DNA of 64,000 bases from positions 42,501 through 106,500 of the forward strand of contig WBZZ01002600.1 of the NCBI GenBank assembly GCA_019918135.1. The letters run 5' to 3'. The translations under genes and the position numbers were made by a program. The notes beneath the pieces were generated by a model. It ran no database searches and had not been told where the DNA came from. It saw only the letters and a program-made list of their open reading frames with translations. This stretch comes from Paulinella micropora. Its lineage: Eukaryota; Cercozoa; Imbricatea; Euglyphida; Paulinellidae. Positions 8,690-19,724 of this stretch are shown here, one piece after another; within the stretch, counting starts at the first letter, position 1, and the number at the start of each line of letters is the position of its first letter.

Positions 8690-11600
8690 GCCGTGAGAAA
8701 AGGGGATGCACTTGTCTGCGAACGAGCAGCACACCCCCCCCCCCCCTCCTTTGTGCGCCCGTCTGAGAAGAAGGAGTAGCGGTGAGAGGGAGGGGGGAGA
8801 CAGACGGAAGGCGGAGGAGAGATGGAGAGGCGGAAGAGAGAGGAAAGGGGGGGGGGGCGCCCCCCCCCTTTCTTCCTTTCACCTGAGCCCCCTGAGCCCG
8901 GGGGGCTCAAAGAACAGGGAGCGGAACCGAAAAAAAACTAAGAAGATACCACTGAGCCGGATATGCAGGGGGGGGGGCGCCGCCCCGCCCTTGGCACTCC
9001 CCCCCCCCCTGCATGCCCAAATACTTTCTTCCACCCTTCCCTCACCTGAGCCCAGGGGGCTCAAGGAGCAGGGGGGGGGGGGGGGGGAAGAGGGAGGGGG
9101 GTGAGAGGAAGACGGAATGAGCTAAACCCCCGTCCGAGAACTACTAGGAGAGAGAGAGGAGCAGAGGAGGATTTTCATGCCCCCCAACCCATGCACCTGT
9201 CTGAGAAGAAGGAGCAGCGGGGAGAGGGAAGGCGGCAAGGAGAAGGGAGGAGGAAGGGGCGCGCTAAAAAAGTACACATTTTTCTAATTAAATTTCGACC
9301 GTCTTAGGCTTGGCATCCGGGGGCTAGCAAATGGGCAGAGAGAGGATAGAGGGAGGGGGGAAGGTAGAGGGAAGGGGGAGGAGAAAGGGAAGGGGGAGGG
9401 GGGGGGGGGGGGAGAGGAAGACGGAATGAGCTAAACCCCCGTCCGAGAACTACTAGGAGAGAGAGAGGAGCGGGGGAGGGTTTTCATGCCCCCCCCCCCC
9501 ATCCATGCACCTGTCTGAGAAGAAGGAGCAGCGGTGAGAGGGAAGGCAGCAAGGAGAGGGAAGGGTGGAGGGGCGCGATGAAAAAGTACTTTTTTTTTAT
9601 TAAATTTCGACAGTCTTAGGCTTTGGCACCCGAGGGCTAGCAATTGGACGGGGGTAGGATAGAAGGAAAAAAAAAACAGAGGGAACGGGAGGAGCGAGGG
9701 AGGGGGAAGACAGAGGGAAGGCGGAGGGGAGATTGAGAGGCGGAAGAGAGAGGGAATGGGGGAGGGGAGACGGGATGAGCCAAATCCACGTCCGAGAACT
9801 ACTAGGAGAGAGTGGGGCTGGGGAGGATTTTATGCCCCCCCCCCTCGTCTGAGAACGAGCACGCCCCTTCTTCCTCGTGCGCCCGTCTGAGAAGAAGGAG
9901 CAGCGGTGAGAGGGAAGGCGGCAAGGAGAGGGAGGGGGGAGGGGCGCGCTGCAAAAGTATAATTTCTTTGTATTAAATTTCGACAGTTTTAGACTTAGCA
10001 CCCGGGGAGCTAGCAAATGGACGGAGAGAGGATAGAGGGAGGGGGGGGGGGCGCACTGAAAAAGTATAATTTTTTTAATGAAATTTCGACAGCCTTAGGC
10101 ACCCGAGGGCTAGCAAATGGAAGGGGGTAGGAAGAATGAGGGGGCAAGACAGAGGGGACGGGGAGGAGAGAGGGAGGGAGGAGACAGAGGGAAGGCGGAG
10201 GAGAGATGGAGAGGCGGAAGAGAGAGAAGGAAGGGGGAAGACGGGATGAGCCAAATCCCCGTCCGAGAACTACGAGGAGAGAGTGGGCAGGGGAGGGTTT
10301 TATGCCCCCCGACCCATGCACCTGTCTGAGAACGAGCACGCCTCTCCTTTCTTGTGTGCCTACCCGAGAAGGAGCAAAGGGGAGATTAGTGTGGGGGAAG
10401 GGGCGCGCTGCAAAAGTACAATCTACGCTGAATTAAATTTCGACATTCTTAGACTTAGCACCCGGGGGGCTAGCAAATGGACGAAGAGAGGATAGAGGGA
10501 GGGGGGAAGGCAAAGGGAAGGGGAGGAGAGAGGGAGGGAGGAAGATAGAGGAAAGGGGAAAGTGAGAGGGAAGGGAGAAGAAAAAGGGTAGGGGGAGGGG
10601 GGGGGGGGAAGGGCGGGATGAGCCAGATCCCCGTCCGAGAACTACTAGGGGAGAGTGGGGCAAGGGAGGGTTTTATGCCCCCCCCCCCCCCCCAATCCAT
10701 GCACTTGTCTGAGAACGAGCAGCACTCCTTCCCCTTGTGCGCCCGTCCGAGAAGAAGGAGCAGCGGTGAGAGGGAAGGCGGCCAGGTGAGGGAGGGGGAG
10801 GGGCGCGCTGAAAAAGTACAATCTACGCTGAATTAAATTTCGACAGTCTTCGGCTTAGGCACCCGAGGGCTAGCAAATGGACGGGGGTAGGATAGAAGGA
10901 GGGGGCAAGACAGAGGGAACGGGGGGAGAGAGGGAGGGGGGAGACAGAGGGAAGGCGGAGGAGAGATGGAGAGGCGGAAGAGAGAGGAAGGGGTGGGGGG
11001 CGCCCCCCCATTTCTTCCTTTCACCTGAGCCCCTGAGCCCGGGGGGCTCAAAGAACAGGGAGCGGAACCGAAAAAAAACTAAGAAGATACCACTGAGCCG
11101 AATCCGCAGGGGGGGGGCGCCGTCCCACCCTTGGCACCCCCCCCCTCCCCCTGCATGCCCAAATCCTTTCTTCCACCCTTCTGTCCCCTGCACCCGGGGG
11201 GGCTCAAGGAGCAGGGGGAGGGGGGGGGGGGGAAGAGGGAGGGGGGTGAGAGGAAGACGGAATGAGCTAAATCCCCGTCCGAAAACTACTAGGAGAGAGA
11301 GAGAGAGGAGCGGAGGAGGATTTTCATGCCCCCAACCCATGCACCTGTCTGAGAAGAAGGAGCAGCGGGGAGAGGGAATGCGGCAAGGAGAAGGGAGGAG
11401 GAAGGGGCGCGCTGAAAAAGTACAATCTACGCTGAATTAAATTTCGATAGTCTTAGGCACCCGAGGCTAGCAAATGGACGGGGGTAAGAAGAAGGAAGGG
11501 GCAAGACAGAGGGGACGGGGAGGAGAGAGGGAGGGGGAAGACAGAGGGAAGGCGGAGGCAATATGGAGAGGCAGCAGAGAGAGGGACGGGGGGCGCCCCC

Positions 11601-12170
11601 CGTCCCTCCACCTGCGCCCCCCCTGAGCCCGGGGGCTCAAAGAACAGGGGGCAGAACCAAAAAAAAAACTAGGAAAATACCACTGAGCACATGCAGGGGC
11701 GCCCCCCCCCCCCCCCAATTCTCCGGACCCGGATCTGCAGCTGGGGGAGGGGCGCCGCCCCTTTGGCACCCTCCCCCCCCCCCCAGCTGCATCCCAAAAT
11801 CCTTTCTTGCACCCTTCTCCCTTTCCCCCCCTGAGCCCAGGGGGCTCAAGGAGCAGGGGAAGGGGGGGGGGGAAAGAGGGAGGGGGAAGACAGAGGGAAG
11901 GGGGAGGGGGGTACGAGGAAGATGGAATGAGCTAACCCCCCGTCCGAGAACTACTAGGAGAGAGAGAGGAGCGGGGAGGGTTTTCATGCCCCCCCCCCCC
12001 AATCCATGCACCTGTCTGAGAAAGCAGACCCCTCCTCCCTTGTGCGCCCGTCTGAAAAGAAGGAGCAGCGGTGAGAAGGAAGGCAGCAAGGAGAGGGAAG
12101 GGTGGAGGGGCGCGCTGAAAAAGTACAATCTACGCTGAATTAAATTTCGACAGTCTCAGGGGTTTGGAAT
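8690..12170. repeat. GC-rich tandem repeat array (copy 1)
   Basis: About seven degenerate units of roughly 310-370 nt are present, longer (640-670) where a GC-palindromic element is inserted. Each unit runs: an AATTAAATTTCGAC/GTCTTAGGC start, GGGCTAGCAAATGGAC, a long GA-rich purine tract, CGTCCGAGAACTACTAGG, a TTTTCATGCCCCCC tract, CATGCACCTGTCTGAGAA, AAGGAGCAGCGGTGAGAGGG, and a GGGGCGCGCTGAAAAAGTAC end. The marker CGTCCGAGAACTACTAGG recurs at about 9131, 9440, 9790, 10259, 10632, 11275 and 11941. Palindromic elements lie at about 8843-9070, 10990-11220 and 11590-11860. Long open frames here are compositional artefacts. The unit 2 equivalent is 27690-31145; related arrays lie at 40482-42060 and 44890-45235. 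Confidence 0.9.
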
Positions 12171-12290
12171 CATGTTCGTGCTGACATCAGTCCAAACGAG
12201 TTTGGGCACAGGGTGCGCAAGAAAAAAACAGTTTTTAATATTGTCAATAAAAATCTAGCCCCGCCAGAGAGTCTAATATCAGAGCGGGCC

Positions 12291-13469
12291 CTATGCTGTT
12301 TCGCTAGTTGGGTGTTGCAGGTAGTCAGCCATGATGCTCGATATCACCTGCACTGGCATGACCCGGTCTAGCTCGTTCCGCGTGTAGATGGGCCGGGCGA
12401 CGGTCCTGAGGCAGGCGAGCGCCAACAGCAGCAACAACGTCAAGTGGGAGCCCACGAGCACGAGGTTCAGCCCCGCGTTCCTGCCCCAAGGCCAGACGTA
12501 GGTGCAGACGGTCAGCGCCACTAACGCCGGACACGCCAGGCAGGCGGCCCCCGCGCGCACCGCCACATGCCAGCCTTTGTCCCACCAGACCTCGCGCGCG
12601 CACCAACACGCAAACGACAGCGTGTACGCCAGCAGCCAGGTCGCGCGGAACGCCTCGTCCCAGAAGGCCAGCTCGAGCAGCGCCAAATGCACGAACCACG
12701 CCAGCGCGTACAGGTAGGTGAACGCTAGTGGCGCGGGCGGGGTCACGTGCGTCGTCACATCGTATTCCAGCGTCTGCGGAATCTCTCGGTGCCTGGCCTG
12801 CAGCCACCTGACCGTGTGGCAGCGCACCGCGCAAAGCACCAAGAGGTTCCACAGGTTCAGCGCCAACGCCGACACTGGCACCCAAGCGTTACGTAACATG
12901 CGCTCGGGGTCGGTGGCCCACAACCAGCCAGTGGCACTGGACAGAGCGCAGGAGCTTAGCAGGAGTTCGTGCGGGACAGTACCTTGGGGCAGAAAGCGAG
13001 GGTCCATTTCGGGGTGTGGGGCCCACAGATCTACTACCCTAGCCAGCACCAGCGACGCCAGGGGGATCCAACAGCGTGCCGGCTGATATTTAAGGCCCAG
13101 GATAAGACTCCACCCCAGCGCCGTCGAGAATAGGATCAGTTTGCATATCTCTAGCAAACAGACGCCAGCGGGCGTGCAGCAATTGATCTTCACTTCGGGA
13201 CAGCAGCCGCGATGGTACACACAGTTCCATCTCTGCTTGTCGTGTTCGTATTGTGTCAACAGCAAGCAATACAGACAGCTCAGCCAGAGCGGTACGCCCA
13301 CCCCTAGCGTAGGCGCGTTGGCCTGGCACGCCTCTTTGTCGGCAAGACAGATCACAATGAATATAAGTAACACAAGAAGACCGCAGGTTGAAAACAATAA
13401 AACGCTGAACATAACAAGATAAAATCCACCCCCGTCCTCCGAACAGCTCCTGTCACAGTTGACTATCAT
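12291..13469 (-). CDS. Multi-pass membrane protein (intact copy 1)
   Basis: The frame runs from ATG at 13469 (MIVNCDRSC) to TAG at 12291, 392 residues. The upstream in-frame extension is repeat-derived and is not counted. About ten hydrophobic segments are spread along the protein, beginning with FYLVMFSVLLFSTCG near residue 16 and ending with LTLLLLLALACL before a polar C-terminus. A Cys-rich loop (CVYHRGCCPEVKINCC) lies between the second and third segments. I recognise no family; it could be a transporter-like or receptor-like integral membrane protein. It is divergently arranged with the next gene (13658), sharing a 188-nt upstream region that holds a C-tract. Unit 2 carries the same gene with a 2-nt deletion. 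Confidence 0.75.
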   Translation of the reverse strand: MIVNCDRSCSEDGGGFYLVMFSVLLFSTCGLLVLLIFIVICLADKEACQANAPTLGVGVPLWLSCLYCLLLTQYEHDKQRWNCVYHRGCCPEVKINCCTPAGVCLLEICKLILFSTALGWSLILGLKYQPARCWIPLASLVLARVVDLWAPHPEMDPRFLPQGTVPHELLLSSCALSSATGWLWATDPERMLRNAWVPVSALALNLWNLLVLCAVRCHTVRWLQARHREIPQTLEYDVTTHVTPPAPLAFTYLYALAWFVHLALLELAFWDEAFRATWLLAYTLSFACWCAREVWWDKGWHVAVRAGAACLACPALVALTVCTYVWPWGRNAGLNLVLVGSHLTLLLLLALACLRTVARPIYTRNELDRVMPVQVISSIMADYLQHPTSETA

Positions 13470-13657
13470 GCTTTTGTTTTGTGCTTGCGCTCGCTCGGCT
13501 TGCAGTACACAGCCGGAGGAAAAAGAGGAGGGGGGAGCACTCCCCCCCCCCCCCCATCCCTCCCCCCTCCCCTCGTCCCTTGTTTGCGCGTGCAAACGCG
13601 TTCCAAAAAAAATTATTTTCCACTTTTCATATTTTCTTATTTCCTCAACCACGGCGG

Positions 13658-14593
13658 ATGTCCAGCGAAAAACAACAACCTGGCCCCAATTACGCTGCCT
13701 CTGAGCTGACTTCCATCACTATCGAGGGTGCAGATGCCTGGCTGTGTGCTACCCAGATCTTGAAGGGGCTACCCCTTGGATGTTTTTTGCGCCAGGCTGT
13801 CGAGAAAGGAACCTGCGACAACAAGGTGGAGCTTGCTAGAAACAGCTTCTTAGCCCAAAACCTGGCCATGGTAAAGCGCGAAGTTCTCGGCTATCAGCCT
13901 AATCTGGTCCAAGGAATGCGACGCTCGCTAAATATCGTCATGGACATGATAAGCTACGCGACTAAAAAGGCTGATGAAATCTCGGGTTGGAACGAGCTAA
14001 GGCCCACCCAACTACTGCCGGCCCTGGTTCTAGAGGAATCCAAACATTTGGAAAAGTCTGGTCCCGCGACCTGTCGGCCGCTTTCGACCGACAGGTTGAA
14101 GTGCCTGGTTTACCTTGGTTTTACGGACCTGCTGGCCATGGCCCTGGTCGATGCGTTCCTGCCGGTCTGGCATCTCATTCGGAAGACTGCGCCGGAGTAC
14201 AAGGTAAAGCTGGGTGACAAAGATATGAGTTTTATTGGCTATTGGTGGAACGATGACGCCGATCTGTATCGTTCGCCAGAAGAAATGAAAAATGCAGTTT
14301 GGGCTGGCAGATGCGCTGAAGAAGGCGTTGGCGTCAGCACGGTGGAAACTCCTCTGGAGTTATTGTGTTGGATAGCCGAGAAGATCAAGGACTTGCAGAG
14401 GGTGCAACAGGAGCTGCAGGTACTTGGAGTAGAGCGCGAAAACTTTCAATTGTGCATGCAGGCGTTAGCCAACTGCCAAACAAAACCTACGCAAGATTTC
14501 GTGGCAGCGGCGGAACATTTCAAACGGCTTGTTGTCAAGAGATCCGGATCGGACAACGCGAGCAGCAGCAAAAGACAGAAAGTTGATTCGTAG
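13658..14593 (+). CDS. Hypothetical nuclear-type protein with C-terminal basic motif (copy 1)
   Basis: Start chosen at ATG 13658 (MSSEKQQPGPNY), because the upstream in-frame extension is Pro-rich sequence from a C-tract. The product is 311 residues. The N-terminal part (ITIEGADAWLCATQILKGL) weakly resembles a KilA-N-like start, and the rest is alpha-helical. The C-terminus ends SSSKRQKVDS, a good monopartite nuclear localisation signal. I do not recognise the family. An ATTAAA lies just downstream (about 14622), and a 9-bp inverted repeat (AAAGTTGTC / GACAACTTT) flanks the following 70 nt. The gene is divergent from the membrane protein gene. The copy in unit 2 is intact. Confidence 0.7.
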   Translation: MSSEKQQPGPNYAASELTSITIEGADAWLCATQILKGLPLGCFLRQAVEKGTCDNKVELARNSFLAQNLAMVKREVLGYQPNLVQGMRRSLNIVMDMISYATKKADEISGWNELRPTQLLPALVLEESKHLEKSGPATCRPLSTDRLKCLVYLGFTDLLAMALVDAFLPVWHLIRKTAPEYKVKLGDKDMSFIGYWWNDDADLYRSPEEMKNAVWAGRCAEEGVGVSTVETPLELLCWIAEKIKDLQRVQQELQVLGVERENFQLCMQALANCQTKPTQDFVAAAEHFKRLVVKRSGSDNASSSKRQKVDS

Positions 14594-14807
14594 CTTGTCT
14601 CTCTTATCTTGTAGCTAGTTATTATTAAAGTTGTCGTTACAAATTTAATTGGACTGCACCAAGAAAAGCCAAGGCAGAACGTGTATTTTTATTAAAAGAA
14701 GACAACTTTTTTTATAACAACTTCCGAGTATGCGTGGGGTGATTCAATCCTTCAAGAAGTGAAAATTAGGTTTTTTTTCCTTTGTCAGCAGCACAAACAT
14801 CCGCGCC

Positions 14808-16149
14808 ATGAGAGCACGCACCCTCTGGGATTCGCTAACCGACAGCGCCAACATGGAGCGCAGCCGCAAAAGGAAACGCCAGCCTGACGATTCCACGGTT
14901 GGCTGGACCAGGCCAAACCAACCGCGGGGGAGGTGTCGTGCGTTAGGCGCCGACGAACGGAGGCGGGCCGGCGCCTGCTGAGCGCACTAGAGTACCAGAT
15001 CGGGCATGGCTTACAAGTCGTGGCGCTGGACGTGACGGCCATTGACCGTCGCGTACTGAAACCCCTGGCCAAGTCTATGAAGAAGCACAAGGGCAAATTT
15101 GATTTGCGCATCCGCGAAGGGCCGCCGGGGGAAGGAGCAGGCGGCCATTCGTTTGCGTGGCTGGCCTACCCACCGACGCACAGCCTGGAGCTGCAAGGAC
15201 TGCACAAGGGTTTGTACAAGCTGCCGCGCCACGACCGCGGACGCCTGGTGCTGGCAGACTGCGAAGAAGCCACCTTGGTGCTGGAAGGCCCGCCCGCGCA
15301 GTTGAGTTTTCGAGACTGCGACCGATGTACCACGATCCTACAGTCAACGTCTGCCAGCTGGGTCAGCCTCGGGTACACGTTAGCAACCGGCGTGGTCCAA
15401 CGTCGTAACTGGCTCCGGCGCTTGAGCTCAACAACGGTTGAGAAGCTGGACGTGCAGCAGAATTTGGATCGGGCCAGGACCTGAGCTGGCCTGGCTTGGA
15501 TTTATCTCAGGACAGGTACCCTTTTGTAACTTCCCTTCGACTCCGTTTCAACGGTGTCGCCGACGGCGAACTACCACGCCTCTTGGCAAAAGCAGGCCTG
15601 CCGCGGGACATTGCGCGTTTAGTGACCGAGTATGCCCCGCCTGCGTGCACACTGGATGGCAAACAACTGCGTCAAAGCTTGTTGCGGGGTGCACACACCC
15701 CAAACTCTGATGCGGAGGACGATTTTTACCGTGAGGACGGCACGTTGGAGTTGCAGGGGTTTGCTCTTGGGACTGACGACGTGCCCTACGTGCTTACTTA
15801 TTTTTTGGTGCGTTTCGGTCATGTGCAGAGGCTCCGCTTGGTTAACTGCACGCTCGCGCCGCCGGCGAACGCACGAGCGTGGGCATACACTCTGCAAGTG
15901 CTGACCATGAGGATCAAGGAACTTTCTTTGCACGGCTGCGATTTCGTGGACGACAAGTTTGTCGCCGTGATGTTTGATCGTCCTTTGAGTCGGGATTGGG
16001 ACGCGAGCCTGGAGAGCCTGAACCTCAGCGGCACGCGCGTCGGGTCGCTGCCTCCCGGGCTGCTGGCACGGCTCACAAGGCTCAAACGATTGCATCTGCC
16101 TAGCCTTGACGTGCTGGACGCGGCAGCCCAACAGCCTGACCGGTCCTAG
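14808..16149 (+). pseudogene. LRR / F-box-like protein with two frameshifts (copy 1)
   Basis: Three consecutive frames make one protein-like sequence. From ATG 14808 (MRARTLWDS) a basic region (SRKRKRQ) runs to a stop near 14980. A second frame (about 14945-15484) continues with RRLLSALEYQIGHGLQ and leucine-rich repeat-like lines. A third frame (about 15465-16149) contains SGQDLSWPGLDLSQ, an F-box-like LPRDIARLVTEYAP, and clear LRR lines such as LESLNLSGTRVGSLPPGLL and LTRLKRLHLPSLDVL. Single-base shifts near 14950 and 15465 would join them into about 445 residues. F-box/LRR proteins commonly act as substrate receptors of SCF ubiquitin ligases; that role is inferred. Unit 2 has the same breaks. 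Confidence 0.65.
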
Positions 16150-18116
16150 CGAGCCTGTAAGAGCTGCGAGCTAACAGAGCAATCGCATGGACCTTGCTGC
16201 CCAAGTACTTTGGTCTAATGAAGAACCTAGGTTGGCTGTGCTCTGTTCACGTGCCAAGAGAGTGCGAAAAAGAATACGCTTGAATTAAAGCTCGACGGTC
16301 TTACATTTGGGGGCACTGGGAACCAGGAGCGGAGCATCGTGCTCCAGTACGACCCTGTAGCGGATGGATGGGCGGTGGTCAATGTGCTAGTAGGACAAGA
16401 GCCCCGGCCGGCCCCGACTGCGTCCTGTCCGTGCCATGGCTCGGCCACCGTGTGCAGGGTCAGAAAAATATGCAAAAAGGAAAGAAAATTTGGCCTGACA
16501 ACAAAGGGAACAGACGGGGGGGGGGGGGGAAGAAAGGGGGAGGGAGGAAAAGGAAGGGAGGAAGAAGGAAGCAGGATGTGCTTCCCCCCGTCTCCCCTCT
16601 CGCCCCCTCTTTTCCCCCTGTCCCCTGCTACCCCCCTCCCCCCGTCGTCCCTCCTCAGAGCGCGTGCAGAGGGAAGAGGCAGGGAAGGAGGAAGCACGAA
16701 TTGTCTTAGTCCACTGTCTGAGAATCGGGAGCGGGAGCGGGAGAGGGAGGGCAGGGGCGCACTTTGCCGGTGTACAAAAAAAATCACGCGAAAAATTTTA
16801 CTGACAAGATTCCAATCTTGGCACTGAGAACGTGTATAGGGAGGGGCGCTTCGCCGGTGTAAAAAAATCACGCGAAAAAAGAAATACTTGACAAAGTTGT
16901 AATCTTCGGCACTGAAAACCAAGAGAGGAAGGGGCCGGGGAGGATCAATCTATCTTCCCCCCTCCCCCGGGCTCAGGGGGGTGAGAAGGAGTAGAGGGGA
17001 GAGAAGAAGAGGCAGGAGAGGGGGGGGGAGAGCACGAATTGTCTTAGTCCCCCGTCTGAGAACAGGGAGTGGGAGAGGGAAGGGAGAGGGTAGGGACAGG
17101 GGGAGTGGGGCGCTTCGCCGGTGCAAGAAAAATCACGCTGGATTAAAACTCGACAAAGTCTTACACTTGACACTTGCAACGGCACCCTCAGGCTGCCGCA
17201 GCATCCGGCCCACTCGACTGTCTTACATTTGGGGCACTGAAAACTAGGAGCAGGTCACCGTGCTCCAGCACGACCCTGCGGAGGATGGGTGGATGGGCGG
17301 TGGTCAATGTGCCACGAGGACAAAGGCCCGGCCGGACCCAGACGGCGTCCTGTACGTGCCATAGCTCGACCACCGTGCGCAAGATCCGCGGGAATATGAA
17401 AAGAGGTGGGGGAGGGGCGCGCTTCGCCGGTGTAAAAATCACACGAAAAAAGAAATCCTTGACAAAGTTTTAATCTCCGGCACTGAAAACTAAGAGAAAA
17501 AAGGGAAGGGGAGGATTAATCTATCCTCCCCCCCCCCTTCCCCCCGTCGTTGTCTGTCGGTGAAAGAGAGAGAAAAAAAAGATAATAATTTCTTGAGCCC
17601 TGCCTTGATGCTCTTTTTTTGGCGGAACGCGACGGGCGGGAGGGGAGAAACCGTTTGTGGCCCCTCCCCCCCCCTTTTTTTCTTGCCCTTCTTCAAAAAC
17701 AAGGAACGAGATGGGGGGGGTGCCAAGAAACAAAACATTGGTTCAAGGGGGGGGGGGGGCAAAAGAATTTCGCGCCACTGTAACGTGTACCGCAATATCT
17801 GCCGCCCCCCCCCCCCTCTCCCCCCCGTTTTGACGAACAGGCGGTCCTTTTTTTTGCAAGGAACAAAACAACTTGTTGTTACTCGCGGATGTTTTGGAAC
17901 CAAACGGATGAGAGGAGGGAACTAAATATACTTGCATCAGATCAGGGGGGGGGGACGATTATTCGACGGCCCCCCCCCTCCACCTCCTCTCTAGCCCACA
18001 GAATTTTTTTGGGGACAGAATGGCGGGCGGGGAGGGAAAGGTAAAAAAAAATTGTCAACTTTCTTAAATAGTAAAATCGTCAAGGCAAGCACAAAAACCA
18101 ATAATCTTGTAACGAC
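16150..18116. other. Intergenic repeat mosaic (copy 1)
   Basis: No gene is seen in about 2 kb. The region is built of repeat modules. GGTGGTCAATGT-type modules lie at about 16354-16480 and 17277-17400. The module GCTTCGCCGGTGTA...AAAAATCACGCGAAAAA...TGACAAAGTTTTAATCT.GGCACTGA occurs four times between 16750 and 17490. TCGAC...GTCTTACA.TTG modules are at about 16285, 17150 and 17215. Poly-G and poly-C tracts fill 17520-18000. The last about 90 nt before the HNH gene are AT-rich and may hold its promoter. The unit 2 equivalent is 35126-37098. Confidence 0.8.
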
Positions 18117-19724
18117 ATGAGCGGTCAGGGAGAAAAAAGCATCACCGCCGCACCTGCGATGCCAGCGGTCGCCGCTGCGCCTACCGTACCAAATGACGTG
18201 CTACAAGTTTTTGATGAAAATGCCCTGCTAATGAGACTCGGGCCGGACGACTTCTCGTCTGTTAGGCGCACATCGGATGGGCATTATTTTGCTGTGACGG
18301 ACGCGATTGCATTTTTTACTGAATGTTCGGATGATTCTGCCAGAAAGAAATGGTCTCAGGTGGCACAACAACTGGAGCAACAAGACAGGAAACCGTTTTC
18401 CGTGAAGTACTTCGTTTTTCCGCGCGGCCAGAAGCGGGCCGACGAGACAGGGCCGTCACCAGCGAAAGAAGTCAAGGAAGGCGCGCAACGAGGGGTGCCC
18501 TGTCTGCAATTCAAGGATCTCTTGACTGTCCTTAGCCGATTCGAACACCCGCGATGTAAGGATTTGCGAGCAGCTATGACCGAAATAGCGTCGCGTGCAA
18601 TGGTGGGTTTACCAATAGTATTACATGACGAGTCAGAGATTACCAGAAAGCCTGCGGTTAGACGGGTAAAGCGGTCGCGTCCAGAAACTACCGGCAAGCA
18701 TAACACAAGCTCCGTCGAGGCCGTGCCCTTGCCCGACCGACGCGAGCAGCAGCCCACCCCCCTGCGAGAGTCGATGGAGAGATTGAGCAAACTAATGTCA
18801 ATAATAATAACTAACCCTGACCATCCCCATTCTCGAGAGCTCCGTACAGAGTTAATTGCTTTGGCATTACGCGCGACGACGGGCAACGCGGTGCTTGCAA
18901 CCAAGCTTGCGTCGGTTTTAGCTTCACCACTCGAACAGACATGCAAGACAAGTATAGCCGATCAGCAAGCGCCGTCCACGTTCACCAGCTGTAACCAAAA
19001 CGACAACAAGGCCGCGGGCTTGCCTGAACAAGAGCAGCAGACCGACCCCCTGCAGGAGCCTCCAACAAAGCGTCCTAAACTTCTGCCACAAACCAACATC
19101 GATGCAAGCCCTCCCAAGACAGCAGCATTGCCTGAGACCGCCAAGAAACCGCAGCTGGCATCCCCAGGCCCGCAGGAGATCAATTGGGACGGCAGCGACA
19201 TCACGCCTTCTAACGGCAAGAAGTACCTGGATCAAATGATTGCAGAGATGCGCAAGATCCATCCAGCGCACGAGATGGAGCCACAGCCCGTGTACCTCGG
19301 GTTTATCAAGCCGCTGAACAACACCAAGCATTTTATGACCAGGGCACAGGCGCGTGCCTGGGTCTTTGAACACCGGAAAAGCATTTACTTCCGCGATTAT
19401 TTCGACAAAGGTGGCGTGCGCAAGGTCCCGTTCCACGTGGATCACATAATCCCGGACTCGCTCGGAGGCGCTGACCACCCGCGGAACTACGCGCTCATGC
19501 CTGAAGTTTTCAACCAGAAATTCGCGTCGTGGTGGATGCCGGCCAAGGCCCAGTACATTGGTAACTTGTTCACTTGCATACTTCCTTTTTTTTGTTGGCT
19601 GATTGCTAAGTCTGCTTTTGTTTTTGCAGGTCCTACGGCAGCACGCACCGCCATTCTTTTTGCCAAGTACGTCAAAAAAAAGTATACAAGAGAAATATCG
19701 TTGGACGACCTAGAGGAAATGTAG
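18117..19724 (+). CDS. Bro-like/HNH endonuclease-like protein with 69-nt intron (copy 1)
   Basis: Exons are 18117-19560 and 19630-19724, joining to 512 residues. The N-terminal domain (about residues 25-140) has the pattern YFAVTDAIAFF...ARKKW, resembling Bro-N/KilA-N-type DNA-binding domains; the same pattern starts the protein at 55833. A long Pro/Gln-rich linker with basic clusters (TKRPK) follows. The C-terminal part is an HNH-type nuclease: HVDHIIPDSLGG near residues 440-451, then NYALM and N at about 467. The intron is supported by the paralogue at 60757-63350, which reads AKAQYIGLTAAR straight across the position where this gene has GNLFTC...FVFAGPTAAR. The intron is in frame and stop-free; retained, it would add a 23-residue hydrophobic segment. 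An AATAAA lies at 19761. Probable role: DNA-binding nuclease, possibly selfish; this is inference. Confidence 0.8.
   Translation: MSGQGEKSITAAPAMPAVAAAPTVPNDVLQVFDENALLMRLGPDDFSSVRRTSDGHYFAVTDAIAFFTECSDDSARKKWSQVAQQLEQQDRKPFSVKYFVFPRGQKRADETGPSPAKEVKEGAQRGVPCLQFKDLLTVLSRFEHPRCKDLRAAMTEIASRAMVGLPIVLHDESEITRKPAVRRVKRSRPETTGKHNTSSVEAVPLPDRREQQPTPLRESMERLSKLMSIIITNPDHPHSRELRTELIALALRATTGNAVLATKLASVLASPLEQTCKTSIADQQAPSTFTSCNQNDNKAAGLPEQEQQTDPLQEPPTKRPKLLPQTNIDASPPKTAALPETAKKPQLASPGPQEINWDGSDITPSNGKKYLDQMIAEMRKIHPAHEMEPQPVYLGFIKPLNNTKHFMTRAQARAWVFEHRKSIYFRDYFDKGGVRKVPFHVDHIIPDSLGGADHPRNYALMPEVFNQKFASWWMPAKAQYIGNLFTCILPFFCWLIAKSAFVFAGPTAARTAILFAKYVKKKYTREISLDDLEEM
19561..19629 (+). other. In-frame 69-nt GT-AG intron in the HNH gene (copy 1)
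   Basis: It begins GTAACTTGTT and ends TGTTTTTGCAG after a T-rich tract. Removing it makes the flanks match the uninterrupted paralogue on the minus strand near 60850. Its length is a multiple of three and it contains no stop in frame, so both spliced and unspliced forms are translatable. The duplicate lies at 38540-38608. Confidence 0.85.

Noticed and set aside
8690..12170. Many long open frames and a CRISPR-like appearance of regularly spaced repeats
   Set aside because: Units are 300-650 nt, degenerate, with no short identical repeats separated by unique spacers, and no cas-type genes. The frames are Pro/Arg/Gly artefacts of GC-rich composition.
13481..13657. N-terminal extension of the 13658 protein
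   Set aside because: Basic, Pro-run sequence produced by a C-tract whose length differs between the two units; ATG 13658 is the better start.
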